A stretch of 64,000 nt of DNA from Anthopleura xanthogrammica. Its lineage: Eukaryota > Cnidaria > Anthozoa > Actiniaria > Actiniidae. Under the pieces are notes generated by a model, which was not told the DNA's origin, did no database searches, and worked only from the letters and a program-made list of their open reading frames with translations. The stretch spans positions 3,291,047 through 3,355,046 of the forward strand of contig OZ025210.1 of NCBI GenBank assembly GCA_964019055.1. Direction: 5' to 3'. How positions within the stretch are numbered: the stretch's first letter is position 1; each line of letters begins with the position of its first letter. This document shows positions 53,061 through 64,000 of the stretch, piece by piece. The position numbers were made by a program, and so were the translations under genes.

Positions 53061-55026
53061 CACTCTTTAATAATCTTGTCTCTCTATTAAAAATAATTAT
53101 AATAATATAAGATGCAAATTCAGGATTCCATACTCCAAGTCAATTATTTAATATTTTGGCCTTTTGCTTTGAAATTAAAGGAACTACTTTTATAGTCCTC
53201 ACAGTATGACAACTATAAATGTCCAATATATTAGTTTAAAGCTGTGCAAAAACTCAATCAGCTCCTGCATGGCCATTTCATTATCAGCCATTTTAATACC
53301 ATTTTTATCATCACACCTGTAGTCGAAAATTAACTGGATTTCAATTCAATCTGGCATCAAAGTCTTATCATGAGTCTTGGACAGTGTGTAATCACTCAAT
53401 CCCTCTATGACTGACAGTAAAGGTTTAAGGTTTAGATCACATAATAGAGTACAAGCTTTTACATTGAAAATAGTAAATTCTTTTTTTCTTAATTAACTGA
53501 TGGAAATAAGAGAGACAACTCATACCTCAAACAAGCAAGTACTACATTCAAAGAGAAACTACTTGGTCACAGAGGTACTACATTACGACATTTTTTTCAG
53601 AATCGATAGTTCATATATAGGTCAGCGGTTGCCACAGGCTGAATCAAGAAAAATACTACTGCATGTTTTTTGTAGACGTGTTACCATTTGGGCTTAGAAA
53701 AAAAAACTATTTTTGAAAGTTAAGGGTATATTAATGTCCTGAATTTTGTAAAGTGTAAAAATAGTGAAATACTGGATGGCATAACATACAGCTTTACAAG
53801 AACGCAAGTTAGTTAGCTTTGCCATGTCTATCAATATCAAAAATAAATAAATAATTATCTACAATAAGTTTATAAGTTACAATATTATTATAAGTTACAA
53901 TAATAATCATTTGAAATAAATTATAGGGTTTTTTCAAAAAAGCCAATAAAATGGCTTCTTACGAATAAGGGAATGAACAAGTATTGCCAACAAAATTTAA
54001 ATGTAAACGTCTCAAATCAACAGATATCATAATACTGTATAAATGCCATAGATGATATGATCAAAATTTGACATTAGCAGATATATTAATATTGTTTGTG
54101 CTACTCCGATTTCAAATATACTACAGGTTTCACAATAGATTTACGTTCAAATGTTAATGTGTTGTACTTTAATTTATTAAAGCTAGCCGTAATATATTCT
54201 TCATTATACATGCTTAAATGTCTCTGGCACATCCGCTTTGAAAACCAGAAAGGCAGTCCATCCATTAACTCTCCCTCTTCCTCTTTTACAACATAACATA
54301 AATATAACATTACTAAGCTTATTTAACTGTTATCACTGCAATAACTTGTAAAATTAAGAAAGAATATGCGCGAGAATCGAACAAACACACACACTTTGGG
54401 AACAACAACAAAAAAGTTATTAAAATCAGCTGTGAGATCAAAATGTTGAGATCAAAATTCTGTTTCTGTGAAAAAGTAGACTTTGTACTTTACGGTCTAC
54501 AGAGTGAACTCATGAGAAAAACATATGAAAAGTAGAATTTTAAAATTCATTATCACGTTTTGAGGAATGAGTTGTAGTACGACCTTGTTCTTTCACGATG
54601 TAGTTTGCATTGGCTTCCAAAGTTCCACTTCGACATAAAATGTATACAGAAACGAAACAAAATACATCAGTCTTACTCTACTTTACTTTGTGAAATGAAA
54701 TTTGAATCAAATCCAAGCATATTTTGGATAGGTAACGAGATTTTCAAGTAAGAAGCAAGAAACATGAGCCCTTCCTGTTTACCTGCATTGAGGCCTCACT
54801 TCCTTTTCGTAGCAAGCAGAAGCAGACGTTTATGCTTCGCGAAAATTCTCCAAAATTACTGAATGAAAATACGGCTCAACCATACAAACCAAACTGTGAG
54901 GTATCATTTAAACGATAAGTAGCAAGTAAGCGAGATTACAACATATACCGTGCATGGAAACCAGCTATTTCCGTTAGAAAAGAAAAGAACAGCTCGATTC
55001 AACACGAACACGCGCACAAAACTCAC
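53061..55026. other. GABPA-like 5' intron
   Basis: AT-rich sequence between the candidate leader exon (donor GTGAGT at 55026) and a plausible acceptor (TTTTTAATAG near 53091) in front of the start codon at 53060. No ORF or RNA is recognised. Confidence 0.45.
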
Positions 55027-55280
55027 CAAAACCGTCTTGATCAACCTTCCGGCGGAAACGCCGAACTAACTCCAAAAAAACGATGAAAAACTCCTTAAAA
55101 CCTGAGTCTTGAGAATTCTGAATATTTGCAGACCAATTATAGGTGTTTCTATAGCATTTCTGGTGTGTTTTCGAGGCAGAAAATAGCAACCCGAGCAAGA
55201 AATTCAGTTGTCTTCGGCGGCAGGAAATGTGGAGCACCTGGCGACCAAACTTGATGTGACGTCACCGTTACTTCCTCTGT
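55027..55280 (-). promoter_or_regulatory. Candidate GABPA-like leader exon and promoter (CRE plus ETS site)
   Basis: On the minus strand the order is AGAGGAAGTAACGGTGACGT then TGACGTCA (55257-55264), followed about 230 bp downstream by a donor GTTTTG|GTGAGT. GAGGAAGT (55270-55277) is an ETS-type site and TGACGTCA a full cAMP-response element. The local GC content is higher than the surroundings. This looks like a TATA-less promoter with a noncoding first exon; no transcript evidence is available. Confidence 0.5.
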
Positions 55281-56920
55281 CCACTTCACATAAGGAGAAT
55301 TTACATCTACCTCAAGAAATAATTTACTAAAAGAAAAAATATCTTATGAAAATGTCAATTAATAGTTTCAAAACAAAGTTAATTTTTTATGATATTGAAT
55401 TAAGTCAAGGTGTTGCTCAAAAGATATTTAGAATAGCTTTATTTTATTCATAGAGCTCTTTGTAATAGTCTTCAAGTTTATATTCTCCTTTCATTGTTAG
55501 GCTAGAGTACACAGGGATACCGCACAAAGTGATTTATGACCATTTCTCATATTTTATGAAGGAGAAAGAAAGTTAGAAAGATAATGTCTAATCTTTTCTT
55601 TGCGGCTTTTGTTGTAATCGTAGATATTTTCTTTGGATACCATTGTGGCTTTTAAAATGAGGCTATACATAGTGTCTTATTGTTCAAAATGACTAATAAT
55701 GCTGGAAAAGATTTAATCTCATTGCTATGGCATTTCACTTCATTAAAATATTTTACTGCTTTGGGAAGTTGTTTTGATATGGAAAAAACTATGAAGAGAA
55801 GGTTAAATTTCCCTTTTGCATAAATTTAGGAAAGGCCATTTCTTGTTTTCCTATAACAGAAAGTTTTTTGAAATGGATAAATGGATGAATAAATGGATGG
55901 TTGAAAGAATGGATGGATGGATGGATGAATAGATAAACAAAAAACACCCTCAGTTCTACAATGAATACAAAAAGGCAATGAATGCTCAGTACGTAACTGA
56001 TAGATGATCAAACAAAAATGTAAAATGAAAAATTCCCATTTAATCACTATTCCCAAATCTGATACCATATTTCATTTCAAATCTACTATAAAACCATTTT
56101 ATTTTTTCCACATCCTTATCTGAAAAAAGCAATCTTTCATGACACACCATTATACAAAACCTTCCTCAAACAAGAACTTGATAGGTAAATGTTTGACATA
56201 TTTTTAATTGCATTGTACAGTGTGTGTTTATCCTTGAACTATCCATTCAAATTTGAAATCTTCTTTCAAGTATGATTAAGAATTATATAGATAAAGACCT
56301 TTTCCAGCAAATTCAAAAGCAAACTTACAGCATTTATTCTTAATTCATGGGCTGCTTTTCAGATTAGAGGTTGATAGGGATTGTTTCTATAAAGCTAATC
56401 TTGCTTTCTCTTATATACAATGAGTCATTAGCTCAGTGGGATGCATATAGCATTATTAGGGTTCTAAAGTAGGCCAACATATGCTGCTAATTACAGATGG
56501 TCAGTGCCTTTTATCAATCTCAAAGATAGTATTATAATCATTTTACTTTTCTTGTACTTTTCTTTCATTCTTTCATTTTCATGCTCTTTTATTCACCAAG
56601 TTATTAACCCATTATTTTTTCTTTTGATTATTAAATCTATTTATTTATTCATGCATTCATTATATTTTCTACCATGTTTATTTATATTATTTCATTTGTA
56701 TTCTTTTATTCACCAACTTATTAATCCATTTATTCTGATTTTTATAATATCTGTTTGAGATTATACATTCATCTGTACTGGTTTGATATATATGGATAAG
56801 TTTAACTTAATATCTATTTTATTACAGTAATCATATTTTCGAATTTGTTTATTCATTCATCCATTTGATTGGTAGCTAGGATTCCCATTTTCATGACAAT
56901 TCAATTCACACTTTTGGCAG
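55281..56920. other. Spacer between the two ETS genes, part 1
   Basis: AT-rich sequence with short GGAT/CATT runs (55870-55930, 56560-56740). No gene, RNA or defined transposon is supported. Confidence 0.4.
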
Positions 56921-57145
56921 CCTAATTTGAATTTGACATGCAAATTAGGTGCTGTGGCAGCCTTGTGGCATTGTGTGCCAGATTTATGGCACAGTGTACC
57001 AGAGAAGTATGCCGCAGGTTCTGGCACATTTTTCTGGCACACACTGCCAGAGAGCAGTGTGCCACTAGGTTCTGGCACATTTTTCTGGCACACACTGCCA
57101 CAAGACTGCCACAGTACCTAATTTGCATGTGAAATTCAAATTCCC
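56921..57145. mobile_element. Foldback element with repeated TGGCA/TGCCA motifs
   Basis: AATTTGAATTTGACATGCAA and ATTAGGTGCTGTGGCAG at the left face CTGCCACAGTACCTAAT and TTGCATGTGAAATTCAAATT at the right. The interior repeats TTCTGGCACATTTTTCTGGC and CACACACTGCCA twice. No ORF is convincing. Confidence 0.8.
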
Positions 57146-58785
57146 ACATGCCTAATATTTTTAATATAAATTTAAATTACCTACATGTACTCAGTCAGTA
57201 AAGAAAGGTTCCACATTTCCCAGGTTCCATCTCCTCCTACACACACAGTCTATTTGTACTGACATTGGAAAACTACATGACAAGCCATCATGAGCCTCCC
57301 CCTCCCTCCAACCACCTATACAGTCTGGAGGAGGGGGGAAGCAAACCATGAAACCATCCTTAATATCTAATATCTGATAGATAAACATTTAAGGATGGTT
57401 TCATGGTTTGCTCCCCCCTCTCCTCCAGACACACACACAGTTTTATTTGTACTGTCAATGACAAACTTCATGTGTACTAGCCATAATTATTATCATGAGG
57501 CTCCCCATGGCCCTCCGACTACCTATGCAGATAATTAATCAAAAGGTTCCATGTGTTGCCCCCTCCACAAAAACATGCCCCCACACTATCTGTATTAATT
57601 TTGCACCAGCACTGATCAAATCCATATATACTACCCATTATTACATCTCCCCCCTCTAACCACCTATGCAGAAAAATAATCAGTTGAAGGAGATAAGATC
57701 CAATATGGTTTACCCCCCTCCTCGACACTGACCAACTTTATGAGACCTCTCCCTCAACTTCCATCAAACCACATATATGCAGAAAACTAGGTATGGTCTT
57801 GATAAATTTCTTTTGATTTGAAATTTATGCAACAGTATCCCCCTCCCCCAACATTAGCAATCCACTCACTCCTGTCTTGGAGACAATCATAATGAAACAA
57901 GTTTTACACTTTATAACATTTTTATTTGAAACTTCAATCCTATGTTTTAAAACATGTGTTAACTGAATGCTTACAATCATACAGTCTGTTTAAAATCTAC
58001 AACTTTATAGTATACTTTATAGAATAGATATACATACATACTGGTATACAACTATGATACGGTGGTACATACTGTACCTTTTATATAACTTTGTAATAAT
58101 GTGTTTGCCACATATAATGGGCAAGATAGAGACCAATATGATCTAAAATTTTGAATGCTTTTTTTTCCTATTTTTTTCTTTTTTTGAACTTTCAGCTATA
58201 ATACCCAACTTTGAGTACCAACTACAAATAGGTTGCTGTACTTGCAAACCTATAGCTACAAAAACTAGTTTTTTTCCTACAGTTCTAAGTTTTTCAGTTT
58301 AGGCTTGAAACCAGTTCCAAGGATTTTAACTACTTAAATATCTTAGTGGAACTGTTCAAGGTTGTTGAAAAAAGAAGAAATTTTAGAAGAGAACATACAT
58401 ACATATGTCACTCCTCCAAAAACAATCCCAAGGATACAGAAAGTTTATTGAGGTGGGAAAAAAAGACAATTATCAAATCATGAGCAATTTTTTTTGCAAT
58501 TTTGAAGTTAATTTTGGGGCTTAAATTTCATTGGGAGACTTTCTGAATACTTGAGAATGGTGGTAATAAAGGCCACATAAGACCATCGCTTGATACAAGC
58601 TACTTTTTGTCATACTCCCTTGCTGTTGATGAGCCAAAAACTATTAATAATATGCTAAGAATCTTTAGGAAAGATTGCTACAAAAAAAAAACTTTTTTTA
58701 AACATAACTAATTACCATGGATCATCAACAACAAGTGAGAATAACTTCACACTGTGGGGGGTTATCAACAAAAACAGCAGAGAGA
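57146..58785. other. Spacer and probable 3' UTR of the ETS1/2-like gene
   Basis: 57190-57790 holds diverged direct repeats of CCCCCTCTCCTCCAGACAC-like sequence, including GGATGGTTTCATGGTTTGC at 57393 and its complement GCAAACCATGAAACCATCC at 57341. The stretch near the stop (58000-58785) is AT-rich and probably transcribed as 3' UTR. Confidence 0.4.
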
Positions 58786-61260
58786 TTATGACTGGTTAAA
58801 GTAGGCCGTGAAATCAGGCCAATCTGTTATCCCAGTGTCAAGGGTCTCTGGGCTGTGGTCAGTGATGAAGTCTTGGGAATCTGAAGTAGTTTCAGGCTCA
58901 CCACAGACAGCATCTTCCACATTCACATCCGACTTCTGCTCTGTTGGGTCATAACCCAAGATCTTCTCAATGTCGCACACAAACTGGTACACATACCTCT
59001 TGCCGTGGACTTTATCGATGATGTGTTTGTCATAGTAGTATCGAAGTCCTCGGCTTAGCTTTTCATAGTTCATGCTGGGCTTGTTCTTTCTCTTGCCCCA
59101 CATTGTTGCAATGAGGTTTGGGTTCAATAGTTTGAACTCAAATTTTTCATCATGGGTCCACTTGATCAGGCCTTTTTGTGTTGTGTCAAGCAAGAGCTCA
59201 AGCAGAAACTGCCAGAGTTGAATAGGTCCATTGCCATTGTACTTGGCTGGTGGCTTGGGCCCTCGCTTCCTTCTTCCTGTAGTGCCAGTTTGTTGGGGTA
59301 GCACATTTGGAACCACTTGCGCCAAGATTTTCTGTTTGCAGTTGTCATCAGATTGAGGGCTGCATGGATTGGGCATTGGGGACCCTCCACTGCACATGCT
59401 CAAACTGTCACTATGACAGTCACTTTCAATTCCTTCATCGGTGCTTGAACTTGGGCTGTAAGCAGTTTCAATGACTGAAGCAGGACTCAAGGCACACTGG
59501 TGGCTGACCATTTCTTCAACCTTGGGATTTTGGAAAGTCTGCTGAGGGCTCTGAAATAGCTGTAGAGGGTTTTGGAAAGGTTGCTGGGCATTTTGGAAAA
59601 GTTGCTGTTGATCAGCACTTGCTTTTAGGACTTTCTTGACGTCTTCTAGTTCTTCAAAGTCATTCAAGAGTGATATGTCGGGGAACTGATTTACAAACCC
59701 TACAAAAAATTTAAAAAAGAAAAATTAAAATTAATTCTTAGTTAACTTTTCAAAACCCATCAAAAAACAAAGAAAAATAACTGACGAATAATATCATTTT
59801 TATCAGATTCTTACCGTTGATATTCCAGATCATGTTTTCCACTTGTTCAGCTGAAAAGCCAAGATTTTCGCCTTCAGGTTGGAAGTCCATTACTTTAGAA
59901 GAAGAAAAAAATGAATTAATAATTATTTTGATCGCTGTTCTTGGTCTGCTTGCTCTAACGAGAAAAGGGAAGTTACTGTCAATCTTCTTGAGATTCTGTT
60001 GATGACCCCTGAGGCATCAAAATGTGGGTGGGATTAATTAGATCAATTCTTATTGGTTATTGATATAGTCACGAACCCAAAATAGCTCGTGTTATTTATC
60101 ATGCCAGTTTCTAGCCAATGGGCAGCAGGATTGGAAAGTGAAACCAAGTAGGGTTCGAAAGTGACATCATGGCAAACATGCTGAGTTGAATTTTCCGCTT
60201 TCATTTTCGATCGATCTTACCTTTCTTCATCGGATAGGGCTCTGGTTTCTTTTCCATGATGCCATCGAATATCTCAGAAACATCAGAATCAGAATCATAG
60301 TCAGAGGTTGTGGGGTATTGGCGAAACATCGAAGTGTCTGAAATTGAGAGAAAAACAAGAACAATGTTAGAAGTCGATTTAGAGGAATAGAATCAGCTCA
60401 AAAAGTCAAGTAATGTCTTGATATTATTCATTGGGGTTGAGATTGAAGGCTTTCTTAGATCTCTTACCTAAAAGATCGGTTTTATTAACATTGCTTTCCC
60501 ATTCGAGAGCCTGTTGTGGTACAGTATGGGCTGGAGGAGCTGTGGGGACTTCAGCTTGGTTGGCGGAGTACAAGCCTCGCATTTGCTGAAATTTAATAAC
60601 ATCCATTGGCATATAGGTGAGGTTCTGTAAAAACTAACGAAGGAAAGAAAAACTTGATTAGAAAACGAAATGAGATCGAATATGATAGCAAAAGAGTGAA
60701 AGCAAGCTGGGTTTGTCAAAATAGTAAAATGTGTGGGCGACAACCAGTGAACCCGAACGCGTTCAAGCGAGCTGAAACAAGCAGCACTGTCTGAAATTTG
60801 TACATCAAACCTCCTCAAAAAATAAAAATAGCACCTGACAAACAAAAAGCTTGATCAGCTAACAAAAACTTTTCACTTCTGATCGAAATTTGAATCAATT
60901 TGAATCAAAAACCCACGAATTCGAAAGATCGCAAGTAGCAACCTTCAAGAAGACGAGCTACGCGGAACTAAACTTTCAGAACACGAAGGAACGGGTTCAG
61001 AAACGATTGAATCCTTACCTGTGACTGTTGGCGAAGAAAAGGAACTTCGTTCAAGACGTTGTTAAACTAAATAGGTAAAAAAACACACATAAATACAACT
61101 GACATTCGCTTAGAAACTTAGGAAAAAGTATGAATTTGCGAAGGCACAGCCTTGAGCATGAGTTGAGCTTCACTTTCATGACCAAAGTTCTTTTTCATCA
61201 GAAAAAATAACAAGTTTAACGATTTTTTATCAATACCTGCATTTCTTGTACCGCTAACAT
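58786..61260 (-). CDS. ETS-family transcription factor, ETS1/2-like
   Basis: Six coding exons, 61260-61237, 61066-61019, 60624-60468, 60337-60221, 59892-59815 and 59699-58786 (TAA), join in phase to 445 residues. The N-terminus begins [18 protein letters not shown]. An acidic Ser/Asp stretch ([15 protein letters not shown]) lies near residues 88-102. A Gln/Phe-rich imperfect repeat ([19 protein letters not shown]) lies about 174-200. A basic segment [14 protein letters not shown]-hook-like, lies about 283-294. The ETS domain runs from about 298 to 392: [65 protein letters not shown]. The two recognition arginines (RGLRYYY) are present. It is closest to the ETS1/2 group by the [13 protein letters not shown] and RGLRYYYDK signatures. 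No Pointed domain is seen. The acidic C-terminal tail is probably activating (inference). Confidence 0.9.
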
Positions 61261-63339
61261 TATAGATGTAAGATTTTAAACACAACAAAATGCTTTTCGA
61301 TGGTTTTTTTTTGCAGGTTTTTTTCATACACTGTTTACAATTCGTTTTCTCTAAATCCAACTGACTGATTATCAGCGCGTTTCGGTACCTATACTTCTGC
61401 GTCTGGCTCCTGATTGGCTGATAGTGATGTCATAGGTTATGACGCATATCCTTCTTATAATCTGTTTTGCAGGCCGTTTCATGTTCTTGGGTGTGGAGGA
61501 AACAGCCAATAGAATGGTCAGAAACATGGACAAGATTGACAGATCTACCAAGGGGTCACATACGAGTCAATACAAAACACATGTGGGGATTTTATATCGC
61601 TCGTTTCTTAGAAATAAAGCACTAGTTGAAAAGTTATTTAGTTAAAAGACATGCAACGTGTACTTTCGCAACCATGAAACAATTACCAAAAAGAGAATCT
61701 CGAAATGAATAAAACTAGTTTATGATCCTCTGTGAATGATTTTTTGTTTAACTTGTATAAAGGGAGCGCGCAATAACGGTTGTTTACCGAGACGGAATTC
61801 TAGGAAAAGTTATTTTTGTCAAAATGATGTTTTATGCATTATGCATGAAGGGAAAACTATTATCGTACAAATATCTATGAAAACGACCGAAATTCATTAA
61901 ATTTCATTCAATGTTAGCGCAAAATGAATATTTACTTTCCTGAGTATTCGGCGTGCAAAGTATGGAATGGAAAAAGTAGGTAATTTGATATTTAGAAAGT
62001 AGTTGCCCACGTCATGACATTCGATCGATAACTTTAGGAAACCTCCTACACACGTTTCACAAAACTTCGATCAAAAGCCGATTGGATATCGCTGAATCAG
62101 CTACTTTCATAAATTAAGTCTATCTGAGCCTTTTCGCTTATCATCAGTAACGCATTTTCTATAATTACAGATTTTATAGTTTGCTACCAAAAAGCGACAC
62201 CAGTCGGGGATTTTTCCCTTTGTTTCTTACCTATTTTATTAATTATGCGTAATTTTCCAAGAATTTACAAGCAAACCACGATGGTGAGACGTCATAAATT
62301 ATTTATATCAGGTAACTTTTAGGAAAGTTTTTTCAGTTACCTGCTAATTTTCATTGCCTGAGGATAGCATTTTGAAAGGTTTTAAACCTTTTAAAATCCT
62401 CTACCGTACACTACCCTCCCACGGGATATTCACGCCTCGTCGAAATCGATTAATTCATCGGCTAAGTTCATTTGTAATCAAGTAATAGTTTGTATGAATT
62501 GGAGCTGTGACTAGATAAGACGAAAATGTTCAAGTGCGTGCAATACCTTTTACCTGACTCAGGGTGTGAAAACCTTAGTTCCGAGGCACGCACAACCCTG
62601 TTTTGGTCGTAGCACGGTTTCAGCGGAAATTCAATTTTAGTTTGCATTTTTCTCACCGCCCGAAGCCGCTGGGCGTATTGAAGACCTTTGTCATTTCATT
62701 CTATTCATTGCTTCGACGGAAATATTATCTTCCACCATGGTTCATGCCAAAATAAGCGCAAATAAACTTAGAAATACAAGACAATGCATACACACACGCT
62801 GAGAATGAGAATGAAAGCAAAAGAGTTGAAATCATCGTGATCGATCAGCGATCACCGGTCTAAAATGATTGATATATAATTGGGGAGGTGGCGCTACCAA
62901 AAGTTTGGTGAGCGTGAGAAACACAAATTTTACACATTCGAAAGTGAAAACTTTATTAAACCTATATGTGTTATTGGATTATATTTTGATGATAAATAGA
63001 GATTACTATTCATTGTACAATTACAATTTGACGCAGGAAAAAGCCCAAAAGATGTCAAAGATTATTCTTTTTTGAAAGACTTTGACAGTTTTTTTTAAAA
63101 TTAGAACTTTTAATTTCACTTCGCTTTGTTTGTTGGCTATTTTTTTCCTTCACTTTAGTACCTTAAGTGACTGCGTTATTTTTAGATTTTCATTTTGATA
63201 TCAGCAGACAAATAACACGGAAAAATCGGACAATTTGGTGTTACTATGGCGACACTGACGTCAAACAGGAGAAATAATTCTCTTAGTAAATAACAAGAAA
63301 CCATGGAGTGTGAAATTTTGTTTTTGTTATCAGCAACTG
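61261..63339. other. Spacer between ETS1/2-like gene and POLD3
   Basis: This must hold the ETS1/2-like promoter and the POLD3 3' UTR. Motif-rich stretches exist, such as TGACGTCA-like CTGACGTCAAAC at 63254, but none is secure. No other gene is recognised. Confidence 0.4.
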
Positions 63340-64000
63340 TTAGTTCTTCTTAAAGAAGCTCATCAAAGAGGCTTGTTTAACTGGTTTTAGGTCCATTTGC
63401 TTCTTTGGTTTTGAGTCTGGGCTGGTACCCTTAGTAGTGAGAGGTGAAGGAAGTGGGTCTTGCTTTGCTTCTATGACTTCTTCTTCATCACTTGCATCAG
63501 TTGATTCACTCTCATATACCTTCTCTGTGACTGGATTACAAAAGAAAAATGATATTTATGACTTGAACAAGTTACATCAACCCAATTTTTTTCTTCTCTC
63601 TTCCCTTTCAAGATTTCTTTCCTCCTCTCTTCTCTTCTCCCTCCCCTCCTCCTTCTCAACTTCCAAAAATACTTTTATCGACCTTGTAAGATGTGAATCT
63701 ATAGTGATGAATTGATTTATATGGCCTGAATCTCTGTTTATCTCCCCCGCTTTCTCTTTCTCCCACTCCTACTTCTCCCCCCCTCCTCCTCATCCATCTC
63801 CTTCTTTCTCAACAAATAAAAATATATGAACACAGGCTGCTCACATTATCATTATAGAAAAAATCAAATTAACTAAAACCTTCCACCAGTTTTAATAACC
63901 TGAACATTACTATTTTTGTTTAAGTCTGTTGTGCCAAAAATAAACATTTAAAAAAAACATATTTCTTACCCATAAAACCATCATCATCTACATAGGTTTT
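63340..64000 (-). CDS. POLD3: DNA polymerase delta subunit 3 (POLD3/p66), C-terminal end, partial
   Basis: Two minus-strand exons are visible: 64000-63970 (runs off the window; KTYVDDDGFM) and 63530-63340 (TAA). They join at ATGG|TC to read DDDGFMVTEKVYESESTD, matching the recalled human POLD3 sequence EDGCMVTEKVYESES. The protein ends KQASLMSFFKKN, a PCNA-interacting peptide of the form QxxLxxFF, as in the human ending QVSITGFFQRK. In the family this subunit bridges Pol delta to PCNA in lagging-strand synthesis and break-induced replication. The rest of the gene lies outside the window. Confidence 0.88.

Noticed and set aside
56504..56758. Hydrophobic 84-codon ORF
   Set aside because: A low-complexity TTCAT-rich tract with no homology, start context or splice partners.

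Overview
The window is eukaryotic nuclear DNA from an animal, most likely a cnidarian and probably an anthozoan; this is inferred, not proven. It is AT-rich. Its genes have many short exons with GT..AG introns, their proteins resemble vertebrate orthologues closely, and introns and spacers are full of short foldback transposons, tRNA-derived SINEs, a decayed L1-like LINE and simple-sequence minisatellites. There are no operons, ribosome binding sites or CRISPR arrays. Splice junctions were placed by eye from GT/AG signals, reading-frame continuity and recalled human orthologues.

Layout: 1-1730 holds a roughly 1 kb tandem duplication with unrecognised minus-strand ORFs. 1730-3880 is spacer with several foldback elements. 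3884-6634 (+) is PSMD9, a proteasome assembly chaperone, in seven exons. 8460-9410 is a 61-bp satellite. 10140-11283 is an array of a 47-codon in-frame repeat, abutting a 5'-truncated L1-like LINE (11283-15600) that carries three later insertions. 17231-18163 (-) is an intronless class A GPCR. 22564-25790 (-) is a two-exon MFSD6-like MFS transporter. 27107-46492 (+) is a 27-coding-exon ABCC/MRP transporter whose first coding exon encodes an SH3 domain. 48334-55260 (-) is a GABPA-like ETS factor. 58786-61260 (-) is a second ETS factor of the ETS1/2 type. 63340-64000 (-) is the C-terminal end of POLD3, running off the window.

The genes are functionally unrelated housekeeping, signalling and transport genes, except for the two adjacent ETS factors on the same strand. 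The most unusual item is the SH3-ABCC arrangement: all 27 exons join in one phase-consistent frame of 1,560 codons, with an SH3 domain where long MRPs carry TMD0. Also notable are the GABPA-like gene with no visible Pointed domain, a TA-flanked foldback family carrying a CRE/E-box motif, and the 47-residue tandem repeat of unknown function.
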